A stretch of DNA of 64,000 nt from Dicaeum eximium (Eukaryota; Chordata; Aves; Passeriformes; Dicaeidae), in the NCBI GenBank assembly GCA_013396995.1, contig VWZP01009169.1, positions 1 through 64,000 on the forward strand. The letters run 5' to 3'. A program made the translations under genes and the position numbers. The first letter of the stretch is position 1. Each line of letters opens with the position of its first letter. Of this stretch, positions 27,301 through 39,728 are shown piece by piece. The notes beneath the pieces are model-generated. The model searched no databases, was not told the DNA's origin, and saw only the letters and a program-made list of their open reading frames with translations.

Positions 27301-29465
27301 TTCCTTCCACAGATGGTGGCTTCAGAGACTGTGTGAATTCTCAACGGAGGCAGAGCCCCAGTAATAACAACAGGATAACCAACAGTCCCTAACCTGTCCT
27401 TAGGAAAAATATGACACTAGCTTTTAGGAGCACACCCTTCCTGTTGCTTTTTCTCCTCACTTCCCTCATGTCAACTGCCAGCCTTCCTAGGATGGCTGCA
27501 GTAAAACTGATCACAGCAGTTCAGCTCTGGAGGAAAAAGAAAGCTAAAAGAAATGATAGAGTGGACTACCACAAGAGGAAAAGAAACAGCATGCTTGAAG
27601 TCATACCCCACCAGTGCCACCATCATAGAGAGAATGGAGTTTCTCGGAGGCCGTGGCACTACTCTCCAGGCAGGCATTTACACAGGAGTCAGTCCAATCT
27701 GTTAAGGTTTCACAGCCTGCCTGTGAACTGGTCCCACCTTGCACAATTAAGCAGGTCTCTGTGAGAACAGTGGGTCTTCCATTTTGGTGAGTCACAAGTG
27801 CGTCAAGCCTCGACTTCAAAGACATTCTTATGTAAGAGTCACGAAACCCAAGTCCTACTTCTTTCTCTGTACAAATATTTATAGTTAATATATGTAAAAC
27901 CATCTTTTTTTATGCTAAAAGAGATTCCCCAACATACATATTCTCACTGTAGTCCAGAGAAGTCATATATATCCATGTGACAGGGCATCCTTCCCTCCTG
28001 AAGTCTAGTATAAATAAGGCACACTGTGACTTTTTCTCATATTAGCATCACATATGAGCTCAACCAGGCGAGCAAAGACCCCTTCTTTTTTCCTCCCATC
28101 TCTCAGAAAATCACAGTGAATCACAGACTGTTCCTGTCTCCAGTCTCCCCTCACTATCTATAAGGAAGGAAAGTCGAGGTAACAGGCTATATTCACTGGA
28201 GAGAGAGCTCAAACACAGGAGTGGCCAAAAAAATCCCCCCAGAAAAGGACACTGATTTCTAAGTAAGTATTAGAGTGAAAGAACATAATGACAAAAATCA
28301 GATTAGTTGCTATGATATTGTAAATATATTTGATTTCAAGCCAGATAGATCCTTATTGATTGCTATTAAACATTTTAGCATTTGAATGTAACTGTTTCCA
28401 AGCAAAACAAGCTTTATTTTCTCACTTCCAGCAGTCACTGACACTATGCCATATACCTTCACCCCTTCAAAACAGCGAAGGTTCGCTTTAAAATGGTGGT
28501 GGTAGGAAAGCCTATCCAAAATAAGCTAAGTAACACAACCACTGTCACCTGAAGCTAGCTCTCCATCTTACTGTCCCTCTACCAGTAGACGTAAAACTTG
28601 GTCAGAGAACTACTGCTGCTCGTTCTAATTTCCAGCGATGGAAAAGCATTAGTGGATAATATTTTCTTATTACTAATCCAAACCTACTGTTCCGTGCAGG
28701 TACTTACACCTCATTTGTTACCATGGCATTTGAGCAGCTTCCAGCTGAACATAAGACAATACCACAGTTGCTGTAGGTGCCACAGAAAGATTATGCAGGA
28801 GGGAGGGAAGGTGAGCTCATACGGCTGCAAATCAAGCTGGAGCGATTCCTTTATTTCTACCAAGTCGCAGTCACAACAAAACTACTCACAAATTATGGTC
28901 TAGAAGAAAAAGTCACCTTACTGACACTGTGCTAAAAAGCTCTTATCCTTGCAGAGACAGAGGTTATCCTGAACTACCATCCTCCTGGAAAACTGGACCC
29001 TTTTCTGGTTTTCGTGAGCAGAAAGGCAGGGCCTCGCTGCTGCTGAGCTTTGGGGCAGTAGCAGAGGGAGCAGCACAGCCCGGGAACGCTCACGCCAGGG
29101 AAAGTTTCCCCCGCCACAGGGAGCGGATCCACCTGTCACTGGAAGACCCGGCCCGGCAAACTTTTGTCGCAGGTCACAGAAGGGCTGTAGAAATCGTCAG
29201 ACCTCCCAAATCACCGCCCTCGCCCTCTCCCCCTCCCCTCCCCGCTTCGTTATTTCTCCCGCTCTGCCGCCCACGGATGCAGCTCCCGCGGGGACAGCCA
29301 TGGGAAGGGCAGGCAAAGTTTCCCAGCCGCCCGGGCCCCCTCAGGGCTGGACGCTCCCGGCCGCCGCCGCCCTGCCGTGAGGGGGCCGAGACCCCCGCCC
29401 AGAGCCGCGCCGTGCCGGTGGCTCACCATGTCGTAGACGTTCAGGATCACCAGCTGGTTCGCCAT
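18150..29465 (-). CDS. DESI2: DESI2 (PPPDE1), desumoylating/deubiquitinating isopeptidase 2, complete five-exon coding region
   Basis: Five exons join to one open frame of 582 nt (193 residues plus TAA): 29427-29465, 22867-22939, 20861-20954, 20221-20362, 18150-18383. The product matches vertebrate DESI2 almost throughout, starting MANQLVILNVYDM and ending SGSRTGRHTKL. The PPPDE fold fills about residues 5-150. The catalytic pair is His29 (in GVFHSGIEVYG) and Cys107 (in HKNCNHFS). The C-terminal tail (about 160-193) is acidic, then Ala/Ser-rich, then basic, as in the family. DESI2 is a cytosolic thiol isopeptidase, first assigned to SUMO removal and later reported to act on ubiquitin chains; S-depalmitoylase activity has also been described for the family. 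The start is chosen because it matches the family N terminus, although the usual Gly at position 2 is missing. Promoter is the 29.0-30.06 kb CpG island. Identification is very sure; the exact substrate is not shown by sequence. Confidence 0.97.
20221..20362 (-). CDS. DESI2: DESI2 coding exon 4 (residues 69-116, Cys107 nucleophile)
   Basis: 142 nt, acceptor TTCTAG, donor GTAAAC, ending in phase 0 after Glu116. It carries the catalytic motif AYHLMHKNCNHFSSAL with Cys107 as the thiol nucleophile. Met80 stands where mammals have Leu and Phe95 where mammals have Tyr; both are mild changes. Confidence 0.96.
20861..20954 (-). CDS. DESI2: DESI2 coding exon 3 (residues 38-69)
   Basis: 94 nt, acceptor with a clean pyrimidine tract ending TTTCAG, donor GTAAGA. 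It completes Glu38 and encodes FAYGGHPYPFSGIFEIS through GETFKF, ending two bases into Lys69. The stretch YGGHPYPFSGI is strongly conserved in PPPDE proteins. Confidence 0.96.
22074..22140 (+). repeat. A/C-rich low-complexity tract in DESI2 intron 2
   Basis: A14 followed by alternating A-runs and CCCC or CAAA blocks. On the DESI2 sense (minus) strand it is G/T-rich, similar in character to the tract at 3137-3200. Confidence 0.85.
22867..22939 (-). CDS. DESI2: DESI2 coding exon 2 (residues 14-37, His29 active site)
   Basis: 73 nt, acceptor TTTTAG, donor GTATGT. It encodes YWMNEYTSSLGIGVFHSG followed by IEVYGR, then the first base of Glu38 (phase 1). His29 is the catalytic histidine of the PPPDE papain-like fold. 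Residue 23 is Leu where mammals have Ile, a conservative change. Confidence 0.96.
23041..23080 (+). repeat. 20-base tandem duplication
   Basis: Two adjacent units (attaaatcctatcacaaagt and attaaagcctatcacaaagt) differ at one base. It lies in DESI2 intron 1. Confidence 0.9.
29427..29465 (-). CDS. DESI2: DESI2 coding exon 1 (residues 1-13)
   Basis: The exon encodes MANQLVILNVYDM and ends exactly after the Met13 codon, phase 0, at a GTGAGC donor (plus-strand 29421-29426). The ATG lies in a good context (GCGATGG). Other vertebrate DESI2 proteins start with an extra Gly at position 2, so this copy is one codon shorter. It sits inside the CpG island, and intron 1 runs about 6.5 kb to 22940. Confidence 0.95.
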
Positions 29466-29665
29466 CGCCAGCGGCCCGCGGGCGCCCCCCGCCCGCTCGG
29501 TCGCTCCCGCTGCGGCGGCGGCGCCGCTCAGGCCGGCGGCGGGGCGGTGCGGACCCCCGGGGGCCGCTTCCTCCTCGTCCTGCCTGTTGCTGCGGGGCGG
29601 CGGGGGGCGGCGGGCACCATGGAGCCGCCGCCGCGGAGGGACGGGGCCGNAGCGGCACGGCCGCG

Positions 29666-29684
29666 ACTACAGCTCCCGGCGCGC
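29666..29684 (+). promoter_or_regulatory. ZNF143/SBF-like site in DESI2 promoter
   Basis: Reads ACTACAGCTCCCGGCGCGC, close to the known ACTACAATTCCCAGAATGC element bound by ZNF143. The ACTACA and TCCC cores are kept; several differences are transitions. It lies about 200 bases upstream of the DESI2 ATG. Confidence 0.5.
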
Positions 29685-29738
29685 CGTGCGGGAATGCGGG
29701 CGGGAATGCGGCTCCCGGCGTACCCGGCGCCGCCTCGG

Positions 29739-29755
29739 NNNNNNNNNNNNNNNNN
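29739..29755. other. 17-base N gap flanked by a 20-base direct repeat
   Basis: The 20 bases just before the gap (29719-29738) and just after it (29756-29775) are identical. This is what an unmerged contig overlap looks like, so the gap is probably not missing sequence. Confidence 0.85.
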
Positions 29756-30025
29756 CGTACCCGGCGCCGCCTCGGCCCGCCCCGCGGCCTGGCTGGGGGC
29801 GCCCAGCGCCTGCCCAGGTGTGGCTGCTCGCCCTGCCGCGTCCCCGCTGCCTCCGGGCGGCCTGTGCCGGGCGGCTGGAGGGCGCTGCTCTGGCTCCCTC
29901 GGGCCTCCGGGGAGCCGGCCCGGCCCGGCTGTGCCCGCCACTCGTGCGCCTAAGGTTGTTGGTTCCCAGAGGAGAATTAGTTGTTCCCGGTCCGTGTGGT
30001 GGCCGCCTTCACAGCATCCCCCGGC

Positions 30026-30035
30026 GCCGCCATTT
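30026..30035 (-). promoter_or_regulatory. YY1-like site
   Basis: Minus strand reads AAATGGCGGC, a perfect match to the usual YY1 core in CpG-island promoters. It is about 560 bases upstream of the DESI2 start codon, so it may serve an upstream or divergent transcript start. Confidence 0.4.
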
Positions 30036-30069
30036 CACGTTTGAGTTCAGTAAAGAACGGAAATTTTAA

Positions 30070-33000
30070 GTGGCTCGGCAGAAAGAACGTGCGGACCCGG
30101 GGATAACCCACGTGTGGGTGCTGGTGAAGGCACAGCCGCTTCTAAGGCGGCAGGGACCTTCCGAGAGTAACCTTGCCAGGCAAGCGTCATCTGTAACCTT
30201 GTCAAGCGACAGCAAAACAAAAATCCATTTGTTAAAAGCTGGAGAGAAGCAGGAGAAAAAAATGCGTGCTCTCTTCCAACAGACTCGATTTTATAAAGAC
30301 AAGCCGTGCCCCTTCTTAGCACTTCAAAAAGGATGCTGCTCACAGCAGGCTGTGGATGTGCCCTTGGGACAAAGGTGCTGCAGGAGGGAGGATGTTCCCA
30401 CCCCAGGGGTATCCTGGCTTCCACTATCATTTCTGGCTGCAGACATTTAGATGTTTAGCCCCTCTTAGCTAAAATTCCAGTTGGCTGCTGAGCTCCATTT
30501 TGTGTGCAGAACAGCTTTGTCCCTCGAGTACTACAGCATAGCTGATGCAGGCAGTTAAAAAACAATTCCTGCTTTGGGGAGTGATCTTTGGTTAGAGGAA
30601 ACGAGTACTATCGCAAAAACGTATAACACATCTAGCTCCTGATTATCAGAACATGTAATTCAGGCACCTGAGGGACCTGTGTGTGAACCTGGGGTTGGCA
30701 GTAATGCCTTACATTGCCAGTAAAATATGTGGACAGGCCCATAAGTCCATTGGGTAATGTTCTTTGCTCCTTTGGCTAAAAACTAGGAAACTCAAAGTTA
30801 TTAAACCGAAACCTTTTGTGGGAAAAAGTTACTTCCATGTTGAGGAATACCGAGAAAAATATTATTGTTTCTTAAGTCTGCAGTGGTCAAAAACTTAACC
30901 TGAAAAGGCAGGGGCTCTATTTCCAAGTAACAGTATGCATTATCTGGAAGACAGAAAGTGTTGGAATGACTTGTAACAAATCACTAAGTCTTCATTGTCT
31001 CTTGTTTGTTTTCTGCCTATAAGATGCATTGTAAAGCAGAAGGAAAGCAAAACATAACTTGTAGCCTGTAGTGACAGGAGAGAGACATTTCATGTTCTGT
31101 GAAGAATAAATCCTGGAAGTGTCATTTATTTGACTTAAAAATTGAATTTTGCCATTTAAATACTAGACTTAATAGATAGAGCAATAACATACTATTACAG
31201 CTCTGACTTCCTCAGTGATGCAACTTATCTTTTCATGCAGTTAGCTTCAAAAGACAAGAAAATCCTTCTTTTGAGCTGGAAGACTGATTAGGTAGGTGTC
31301 AGAAGCAATGTTAAGCACGAGTGAATACTGCAGAAAGCTATGCCATGTATGGTGTGTTTTATAGCAGTTTGCATATATCTGAGTAGTTGGGAGAGTGAGG
31401 AAGTGTGGTGTGGGGACACAGGATGCTCACAGAGATCAGCCTGGCTGTTTGATCAAGGGGCAGAGATCAGTTGTAGGCACTGTCACCACAGAAGCAGCAC
31501 AATGTGTGAACTCAGGGACTTCTGCACTGTAAAATTGAAAAACGAGGTGCCTGAGCCCTTAATGGGAACACAGAAAAACTCAGAGAAGAACACAAACCAA
31601 AGTAATTGTTTACCAATCTGTGCTACATTTACTTTATGCAGTGACATGTTTCTATTCTTGTATTGGAGCAATACACTCAAAGAGCAGCCTGGTTTCTTTG
31701 TCTTTATGGCACATGTTATTATCCATTTCATTTTCAAAGGTGTAGAAATAGTCAGGGTTAGAGAAGCACCAATTTTCAGCCATAAATGAGAAGTTAGTTA
31801 GAGAAGCCCAAGGTGCCTTATCTTCACAGAAAGGTGCAGTTTCTGGAAATTTTCTTAAAAGATTATAAAAAATGTAGAAATCTGGTACAAAGAATACATG
31901 AACATTTAAAATCATCTGTTATTGATTGCCTTTTCCCCCTTGATCATCACAGATGTTCAAAGACAAAGAGTGGCCTTGCAGTGGCATCTGCCAGGTCTCT
32001 CAGCAGTCACAAAGGTATCCTGCCTCTTTCTGTGAATTGTGCATGTCCAGCTTATCTAAGGAGTCCCTGTTTGGATCCATTGATACTGTAAATAGTAACT
32101 CCACAAAATTTTATGGAGACCTAGAAAAACTGAAAACAGAATTGTCAATGAAGACTGAGGGAAGGAAGAAGGCACTAAATACTTCAGCCTTCTCTTTATC
32201 CTTTGTTAGTAGATCTCCAGCCTGACCTAGCAGTGGGTTCACCTTTTCCATTTTCTTCCTTATGCTACTGATGCACCTACAAACTCATCTTTCATTACCC
32301 TTCATGTTCCTTGCTAGTTTCAATTCCAACCAAGCTTAGATTTTCCCAGTTCTGTCCCTGCATGTCCTTGTTAGCTTGCTCTGCTTCCATCTCCTGTATA
32401 ATTTAGTTTTGCATTTGAGCTTAATCATTATCTCATGTAAGGTATGTTGCTGGACTTGATTTTGAGTCATGCAGATCTGTTTATAGCTGCACTATATGAA
32501 AGTGCACTTCTATTTTAAACATCCCACAGTCTAACAAGAAAAAAAGGTCAAAGGCTCAGCTTGTCTTCCCATTTGGACAGAGAATTCTCTTGCCTATGCC
32601 AGGGGTAGTAACACAAGACTTTTGTGGGTCAGCCAGGGAAGCTGCAGTGGCCTTGTGGCAGAAACCCTCCCAGCAAAGAACACTGGAAGATTGATTAATG
32701 GGTTTCTTTCTCATAGTTCTTGCTGAATCAATATGGAAACGGTACTCAGGTAGAGTCTTCTGGGAGCCCTGACTTCTGTTTAAAATGGATCAACAAGAAA
32801 ATGGCTTCAGTGCCTTGACATCCTCTCGTGACACTGTCAGTATGTCTTTTTATGGTACCTAGAAGTTATTAGCAGAAGTATTTATTGAGTCCTTTTAAGA
32901 AAATAATCTTGGCATTAGCCTTGGTCTGGCTGCCTGCAGTGTGCACTGGTTGGGCTGGCAGTTCTGCCCCACTCTGCCTGACTGCTTCTTGTTCTTTGTC

Positions 33001-36000
33001 TGCAGTGCCTCAGCCGCTGCTCTGTGCACAGCCACCACCAGGCTGCCTTGCTGGGATCCACCCTCTGTGTCACATGAAAGGTATCAGTAGATAAGACTGG
33101 GTGTCCAGTAAGCCTGATAGCTTCATCTTGCAAGCCTTGTTCCAATGGATATTTATTATGGCCTTGGAACTGGCTCATTTTGTCAGAGAGATTTTTTTCA
33201 TATGGTCCATATGTCAAGTTTCATGAACAATTTTGTAGGACATGGCTGTGGTGGTGTCCAGCACTGGTCCACTGAACTCTACACTTCATAGAGATGGACT
33301 GAGATTGGTCTTTTGTACAGTTACCAGGTGACTCAAGTAGCCAAAAAAACATACCATTGTCTGTTGAGTGAATGGCACCTGCTGATTTTCCTATAATAGC
33401 CAAGTAAAGAGGACTAGCTACCATGGGAAAAGACTTTATGAAGCTTCCTTATGCTGGAATAATGAATAAAAGGACTTTTCTTAGTAACAGTTGTGTTCCA
33501 CTTAGGAATTCCATTTATCTTCAGTATGATGCTGTGATTGTAATCCAAAAGCCAGTGCCTCACAATGACAGAAAACTGCAAAATAATCTCTTTTTGATGT
33601 ACTGAAAAGTTATCATGCCATTTTAGTCACCTTCTCTTGGCAAAAATCAAAGTTATCATGCCATTAAACTTCTAGTCAAACAGAATCAGACAAAAATAAT
33701 CTCATTATCTTCCTGTAAGAAATGCTAAGGCTTAAAACCAAAATTTTCTTATTCGGATCATACTGATACAGATGCAGGTTTACAATATCTGAAGAATAAA
33801 TAGCTCTAGTTTGCTAACTCTCTTCATGGTATATATGTTAATCTAAAAAGAATAATTTTCAGTCTTAACAGACCAATAAAATGAGTTTTTCTGCTGCTCT
33901 CATTTACAAAAGGGTAGCTTCAATGATCTCCTACTTGAAATTTCTATTCATTTACCACTTAATTAAAAAAAAAAACTATTCTAAAATATTATTTACTTAA
34001 CTGAGAATAATCAGGTGAGAGTAATGATCCCATGAAGGATTCCTGATAGAGAAGATTTTGATCCAAATACTTGACAACATCCATTAGCAATGTTGTTTTT
34101 GTAACTGTAGTAAATGCATCACCCCACAGCAGCCCAAATGATGTTGCATTTATGCATGTCATCCTCACAACAGACCTGCAAGGAACAGGTAAGTAAAAAA
34201 ATTTTAAGCCCCAAAATTATCTGTCTTTATTATAAACTGAAAAAAAAAAAGTGGAGGAGCTGCAGCCGCCGCTGTAGATCAGCAACAACATAAATTTGAT
34301 GGGACTGAGTCATAGATAATAAGCTCTCTAGATAAAGAAGCAGCATTTTTAAAATTCAAGAACTTCATTCACTTTGCTGTATCTCCTATTTTATTAAATG
34401 TTTCATTATATCCAAGAAGGTGTCCATGCTGCCAAGTACTTGTTTTCAACTCTGTTGGAGAAATGCCACAGTGATTAGGTAAATAATAACATCTCTTAAA
34501 GTTTGTATCAAGGATGTACATTAAGAAATCAAGATGGTTTGGGATACATTTGCAGCTAATGTAATTGGAAGAGCTTCACTGAAATGCATTTACAAATTTA
34601 AGCTGTGATCCTAAAAATGATTTCATATGGCTGCATGAGCTCATGCAGTGAGAACCAGAGACAGTGTGCTGACCTTATGTCAAAATGTTCTTTAAATAAA
34701 CTTGTTGCTGTCTGGTCATTTTTAATTCCAAAACCAGCATTACATCAATGGAAAGTAGATCTAAAATAGATTCATCCAGACATTTAATGAACACCATCCA
34801 CTTCTTAAATGTCAAATGAGAACTAGAGATAACCTACCTGCACTGGATAGATGGATGAACACCAGGATCTTGAATGTATTCCAGTTATTTCACTTTCAGG
34901 AAGCTTGTGTTTTACTCCTTAGCTTCTCACTTATAAGAAGTACCATTTATTTAAAATATGATTCAATTATCTGTTAAGTCACATTAGTTACATTGTTATT
35001 TAGGCCTTGGGTCAAAGCACCTGGGGGTACTTTTTTTTCTGTGTAATTTCTGAATCCATCCTTTATATAGGAAGTTCCAACATTTTAAAACAAAACTATT
35101 GTTGGGAAACATACAGACCATTTAATGGAGAGGTCACTGTTCTGTGGGGAGCAGAGGGAGATACAATTTTCATGGCTAGGAATTGATTTTTTGGGCCTTG
35201 TAATGATAAAAGAAATATCTAAAACAAAGTAATCCTGAAGTACTGTTGGCTTTCCATGCATTTTTGTTATCATATCATCAGATACTGCAGGTCCATTGAG
35301 TGTTCATAATCTGGAAATTGAAAAAACAGCAGATATACAGAGAAATCTGGAAAGATGGAAACCTCAGTTAATTGAACTGACTGAAAAACATTCAGCTACA
35401 TGATTAATGTCACATTCGTAGAAGAACTGCACCTTCAATGGTACACAACTATTTCCAAATTATGTTCTAATTCCATAAGACAGATGATGAAATAAAATCA
35501 AGGAGAAAAATAACAAAATTTGCCTGCAGCTGGACTTGAATTGCTAAGCTTACCGAACTATGCATATTCATATCTCAGTGCTGTCTGAGAACTATACCTG
35601 ACTGAAAGACCTGGCTGAATAACATTATAGTGCCATGGGATAATACAGCTTTCACTATTACTGAGCACACCTTCTCCCTGCCTTTCCCACAACCTCCTTT
35701 GAGCTACTAGAAGTGTGTAGAAGAAGACATTTTAAGGAGAACTAATAGCAAACCATGTTGAGACATACACCAAGCATGTGATAGTTCTGCAAGAGTCGTG
35801 TTGATAAGCAGTAAGAGAAAATGGGACTTAAAAGACACAACCTCTGTGCAAGAATAAGCTTATTATAAACCATGTAGACTAGCAAACTTGAAAACAGGAG
35901 TTTCTAAATCTTTAGAAGAGTTCTTAGTTTCTTACACATTGTCTGTATGTTAGCATGTCTATGCATGTATCACACTGACAGTTACACATGCATCCCTAAT

Positions 36001-39000
36001 GCACTGAAAGAAAAGTCAGCATGCTTGCAAAACAACTGAGTTAGGGAATCCCATAAAAATAACAAATCACATTATGTAATTCTATATCCTTATATGCTTC
36101 ACTTGGCCATGCTCGGTGTAGTCACTTCATTATTAATGAATTCTACTGAAGCATTCATTGATGGGCTCCTTATAGAGGTCAATGATCTGTGTCATCCTCC
36201 CAGTTACAGGTACAAGGCATACTGCCTCCTTATTTGGGTATATGTTGATATGAACATGGCTCTCGTAGCTCAAATACATCAAGTCTGGAGTGAGTTTGAA
36301 ACTTATGAGGTTTCCTTGAAAACATTCCCAGGAAAAAGAGAATGTGGGTAATGAAAGTTAACAGCCTTCCAATATTGCTTCCTTAATTTCAGTTGGCAGA
36401 ATATGACTCATTAAATACATAGGATAATAATGGATCTGGCTACAAAAGAGCATCATCTCTGAAGCAGATGACTTGTTCAAATATCAAGGTCCAACCAATT
36501 CTGTTTCAACACATCAGAATACAGCAGGGCTAACAGAAACTCAAAAATCAAACCATTCAGCTCAGTATTAAGCTTTCTAATTATGGCTTCAAGAGTAAAT
36601 GTGATGCAAGACAAAACCTATTCTTATTTTAACAAACTGTTTTGAGTTTCCTGAGAAGGCTGAGTTTCAGAGAAGGCTTAAGAAGCCCAAGAGTCTCTAA
36701 AACTGTTTACCAAATACTGAGCAAAACTGTTGAGTCTCTTTAAGGTTCCAAAGCCAAAGCAGCTGCTAGCTCAGTTGATTAGTCTTGTTTCTTTTTCTCT
36801 CATTTCACTGGAAAATGTATCTGAGAAACTGAGCTTGAAATTTCAGTTTTTATACATTGTCTAGTGATAATCTTCCTGTCCAGTCTGACTAGAATTTGAA
36901 TTAGTCTATGGGCTCAGTGCTCTCAAGAGGGATAGTAAGGCATCTCTTACATATGATTAATGGATACAAGTTGCTTCACCCCAAACTTCCTTCAGTTGTT
37001 TCTATCATATATTAACTTCCAGACTTACCTCAATAAATGAAATATTTGGAAAGTCAAAAATTGTGCAAATTCTCCTCTTCTAGATGTGAACATATGTGCC
37101 ACTGGCTTCAATTTAAGGTGTTTCCACAAAATAACCAAACATATGTGAGATAATTCAGATGAATCAATGGATTCTTCTCCTTCCAATAGATTTGGTAGGA
37201 GAAAAAAGACTGTAAATAAAGTAATTTTATTTTCTCTGATTTGATTATTCTGCATTTCAGTTGCATCAAAGAGTAGCAATTAGTAAGTAATGGTAGAACT
37301 CACACCATTAAGAAGCAATTTACTAAAATTGCCAGAATGCATAAATTCCCATTCCAAGGGGGGAAGTGAATTATTTAAGCCCTGCTGTGAAAACCAGGAT
37401 AGGAAAAGCCCATTTCTGATTATAGCAACTTTTGATCTGGAGTTATGCTGTGTTGCCATCTAGTGATAAAATAGAAAGGTACAATAGATGGAAACGAAAC
37501 CCACATAAATGGCACTGTTTATCCCAGTAAAGATCATACCTGCTTCTTGCAGTATAATAAACAGCATTAATTACATGCTGAGAGTAAACTCTTTAATAAA
37601 AAGAAAGTAAAGCCGCAAAAATAGAAGTGAACATTTTATAATTGGCATTAAGAGAGTGTACAAAATGGATAAGGGTCAGATGGCGAACATGCTACAGGAA
37701 ACATCTGCAGTTGAGAACCTCTTGTAAAATACACATTCAGAGTCATCCTCACTACCCCATGAAAAAATTAGCTTTGATAGATTTGGATTAGTTTTGGATT
37801 AGGAAGGCCTGTGATGTATAAAATTTTACAGATCACAGAACTTGTGGCAAATACTTTTGCTACATGTAACTTCTGGTATGTTCCCATCACTGTTAGTTAT
37901 TGCTTTGTTCTATTTTCTTATAAACTCTCAATCAAGTAAAAACTGTGAATTTTTTATCTTGCTTTCTTCTTACTCCATAAGCTTCAATTCAAAGAAAGTA
38001 GAAAAATTATATGCAGTGAGTTTTTTAGGACTGACAGAAAGGCTCACCTAAGTTTAGGTGCTATGGTGAATGAAACAGAGGGCAGCTAAATGTGCAGATG
38101 ACAGCTCATCATCTACTGTCTTTAACCTGTCTTCAAAGAAAAAGAAAAATGGCAAAATCATTATTGAAGCACTAAGTTATCTCAAAGTAGAATAAAGAGA
38201 CCCAGACATGGGTACCTCATCAACAGCTTTCTTTTATCATGGTCCTACTCATAATTGGCTTTTTGTAGAGTTGCAAGTGTAACAATTTTAAGTAGCATTC
38301 AACAAATAAAAACAAACCAAAAATTATACTGTATCCTAATTTTGGATACTCCTGAGAATAATACTTCTGTTTTTCAAATAGGTATGAACAATAGGTACCT
38401 GTCTCAAATTCCAAAAAAGTTTGCACAATCTCTGAGAACACTGTTTAAGTAGAATCAAGTTTATTATTAATTATATTTTAGTCCACCTAGGATTAGGCTG
38501 TTTATTACATATTTTCTTTTTTTTTCTTTTTTTTTTCCTTTTTTTTTTAATTCTTGGAAATTGCTTTGGTATTACAAAATAAATTTTCAAACAATGGCAT
38601 ACCATTAAAATTATATTTACTCAATCTTATAATTTCAGAATATACAACAGTCAGTTTTCACTGCATTCTTTCCATAGCAGCAGACAGGAAACAAAACCAG
38701 TTTCCTAACATCTAGATATCTAACAGCAAAAATGCCTTCACAATACAATTGATATTGCTATCTTTTTCTTCTCTCTCATTTTAATCTTGAAGATACTAAG
38801 AAATGTTTAAAAACCAAAAAAGGTGTAATGATGACAGCCTATGAATAAAGAAAAAAATCAAAATTAATTATGATGCAATGGATGTGTATCTTGTGCCAGA
38901 TACTTTGCTAAATACTAATTACTTTCCATCAGTCGTTTAGGTCAGAAACGCATTCCTAACAAAATTTATTGTACATATTAATCCCTACAACTAATCAATA

Positions 39001-39728
39001 TGGGGTAATCTTTTAAATAAATCTCAATTCAGTTCAGAGATCAATCTGTAGAGATTAGTTTGTACAACAGGTAGTCACATTTTAGGTCTAAATTAAACAA
39101 GTAAATTGACATTCCTGTTGTTGACGTATCATGACTTCCACAATGCTTTTGCCTAAACCTTTTTTCTGACAGTTTCCCAAAAAGGTGTATGAGGAACTCT
39201 GAGAAGAGTCTTTGGTTTGACTGTCATGTTACTGCCAGTTAAAATTTCTGAATAAAATTTTCACAAAAACAAAAACTTCACTGAATCACTAAAACTTACT
39301 AATTATTCTATCTCTGTGAGATAGATAATAGGCTTCACCTTACTTATTATACCTGTGTTACTGCTGCAGTATTGTCAGGAAAGAAACCCCTGCAAATTTA
39401 TTTTTCCTAGCACAATTAAAGCAAATAAATAAAGATGTATAATAGCAGTATATTTCAATAAGACATTTTCACTTTCAACTGGTAAATTGTCACAGGACAT
39501 GCATTTAACTTTTTCTTTTAGGTAGCATAATTTCAGCTTGTGATGGAATAATTGCAGTGAGATCTATTTGGAAGGATCTGCCCTTTCAGGATCATATAGC
39601 CACAAAATTAACTTGTAATGAGTAATAGAGAGACACATAATGATAGTTTTTTTTTTAACAGATACTAATTTATCACCACAATAGCATTTCCTCTTGTGAC
39701 AGCACACAAGAAAATGTAACAATATTAA
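30070..39728. other. Gene-poor AT-rich DNA
   Basis: No exon, RNA gene or recognisable transposon. A small dispersed duplication (about 18 bases, 33605 and 33649) and short A-runs are the only structure seen. Confidence 0.6.
38513..38549 (+). repeat. T-rich tract
   Basis: T-runs interrupted by single or double C; simple low-complexity DNA. Confidence 0.85.

Larger units (their letters stand above)
29000..30060. promoter_or_regulatory. CpG island promoter of DESI2
   Basis: GC-rich, CpG-dense block in otherwise AT-rich DNA, densest at about 29210-29990. It contains DESI2 exon 1 and about 600 bases upstream on the minus strand. A ZNF143/SBF-like site (29666 onward) and a YY1-like site (30026-30035) fall within it. 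There is no TATA box. The block also holds a single N at 29650 and a 17-base N run. Confidence 0.9.

Noticed and set aside
28929..30044. 371-codon plus-strand frame over the DESI2 CpG island
   Set aside because: Low-complexity Pro/Ala/Arg composition of CpG-rich DNA, crosses N bases, antisense to DESI2 exon 1 and promoter; no family resemblance.
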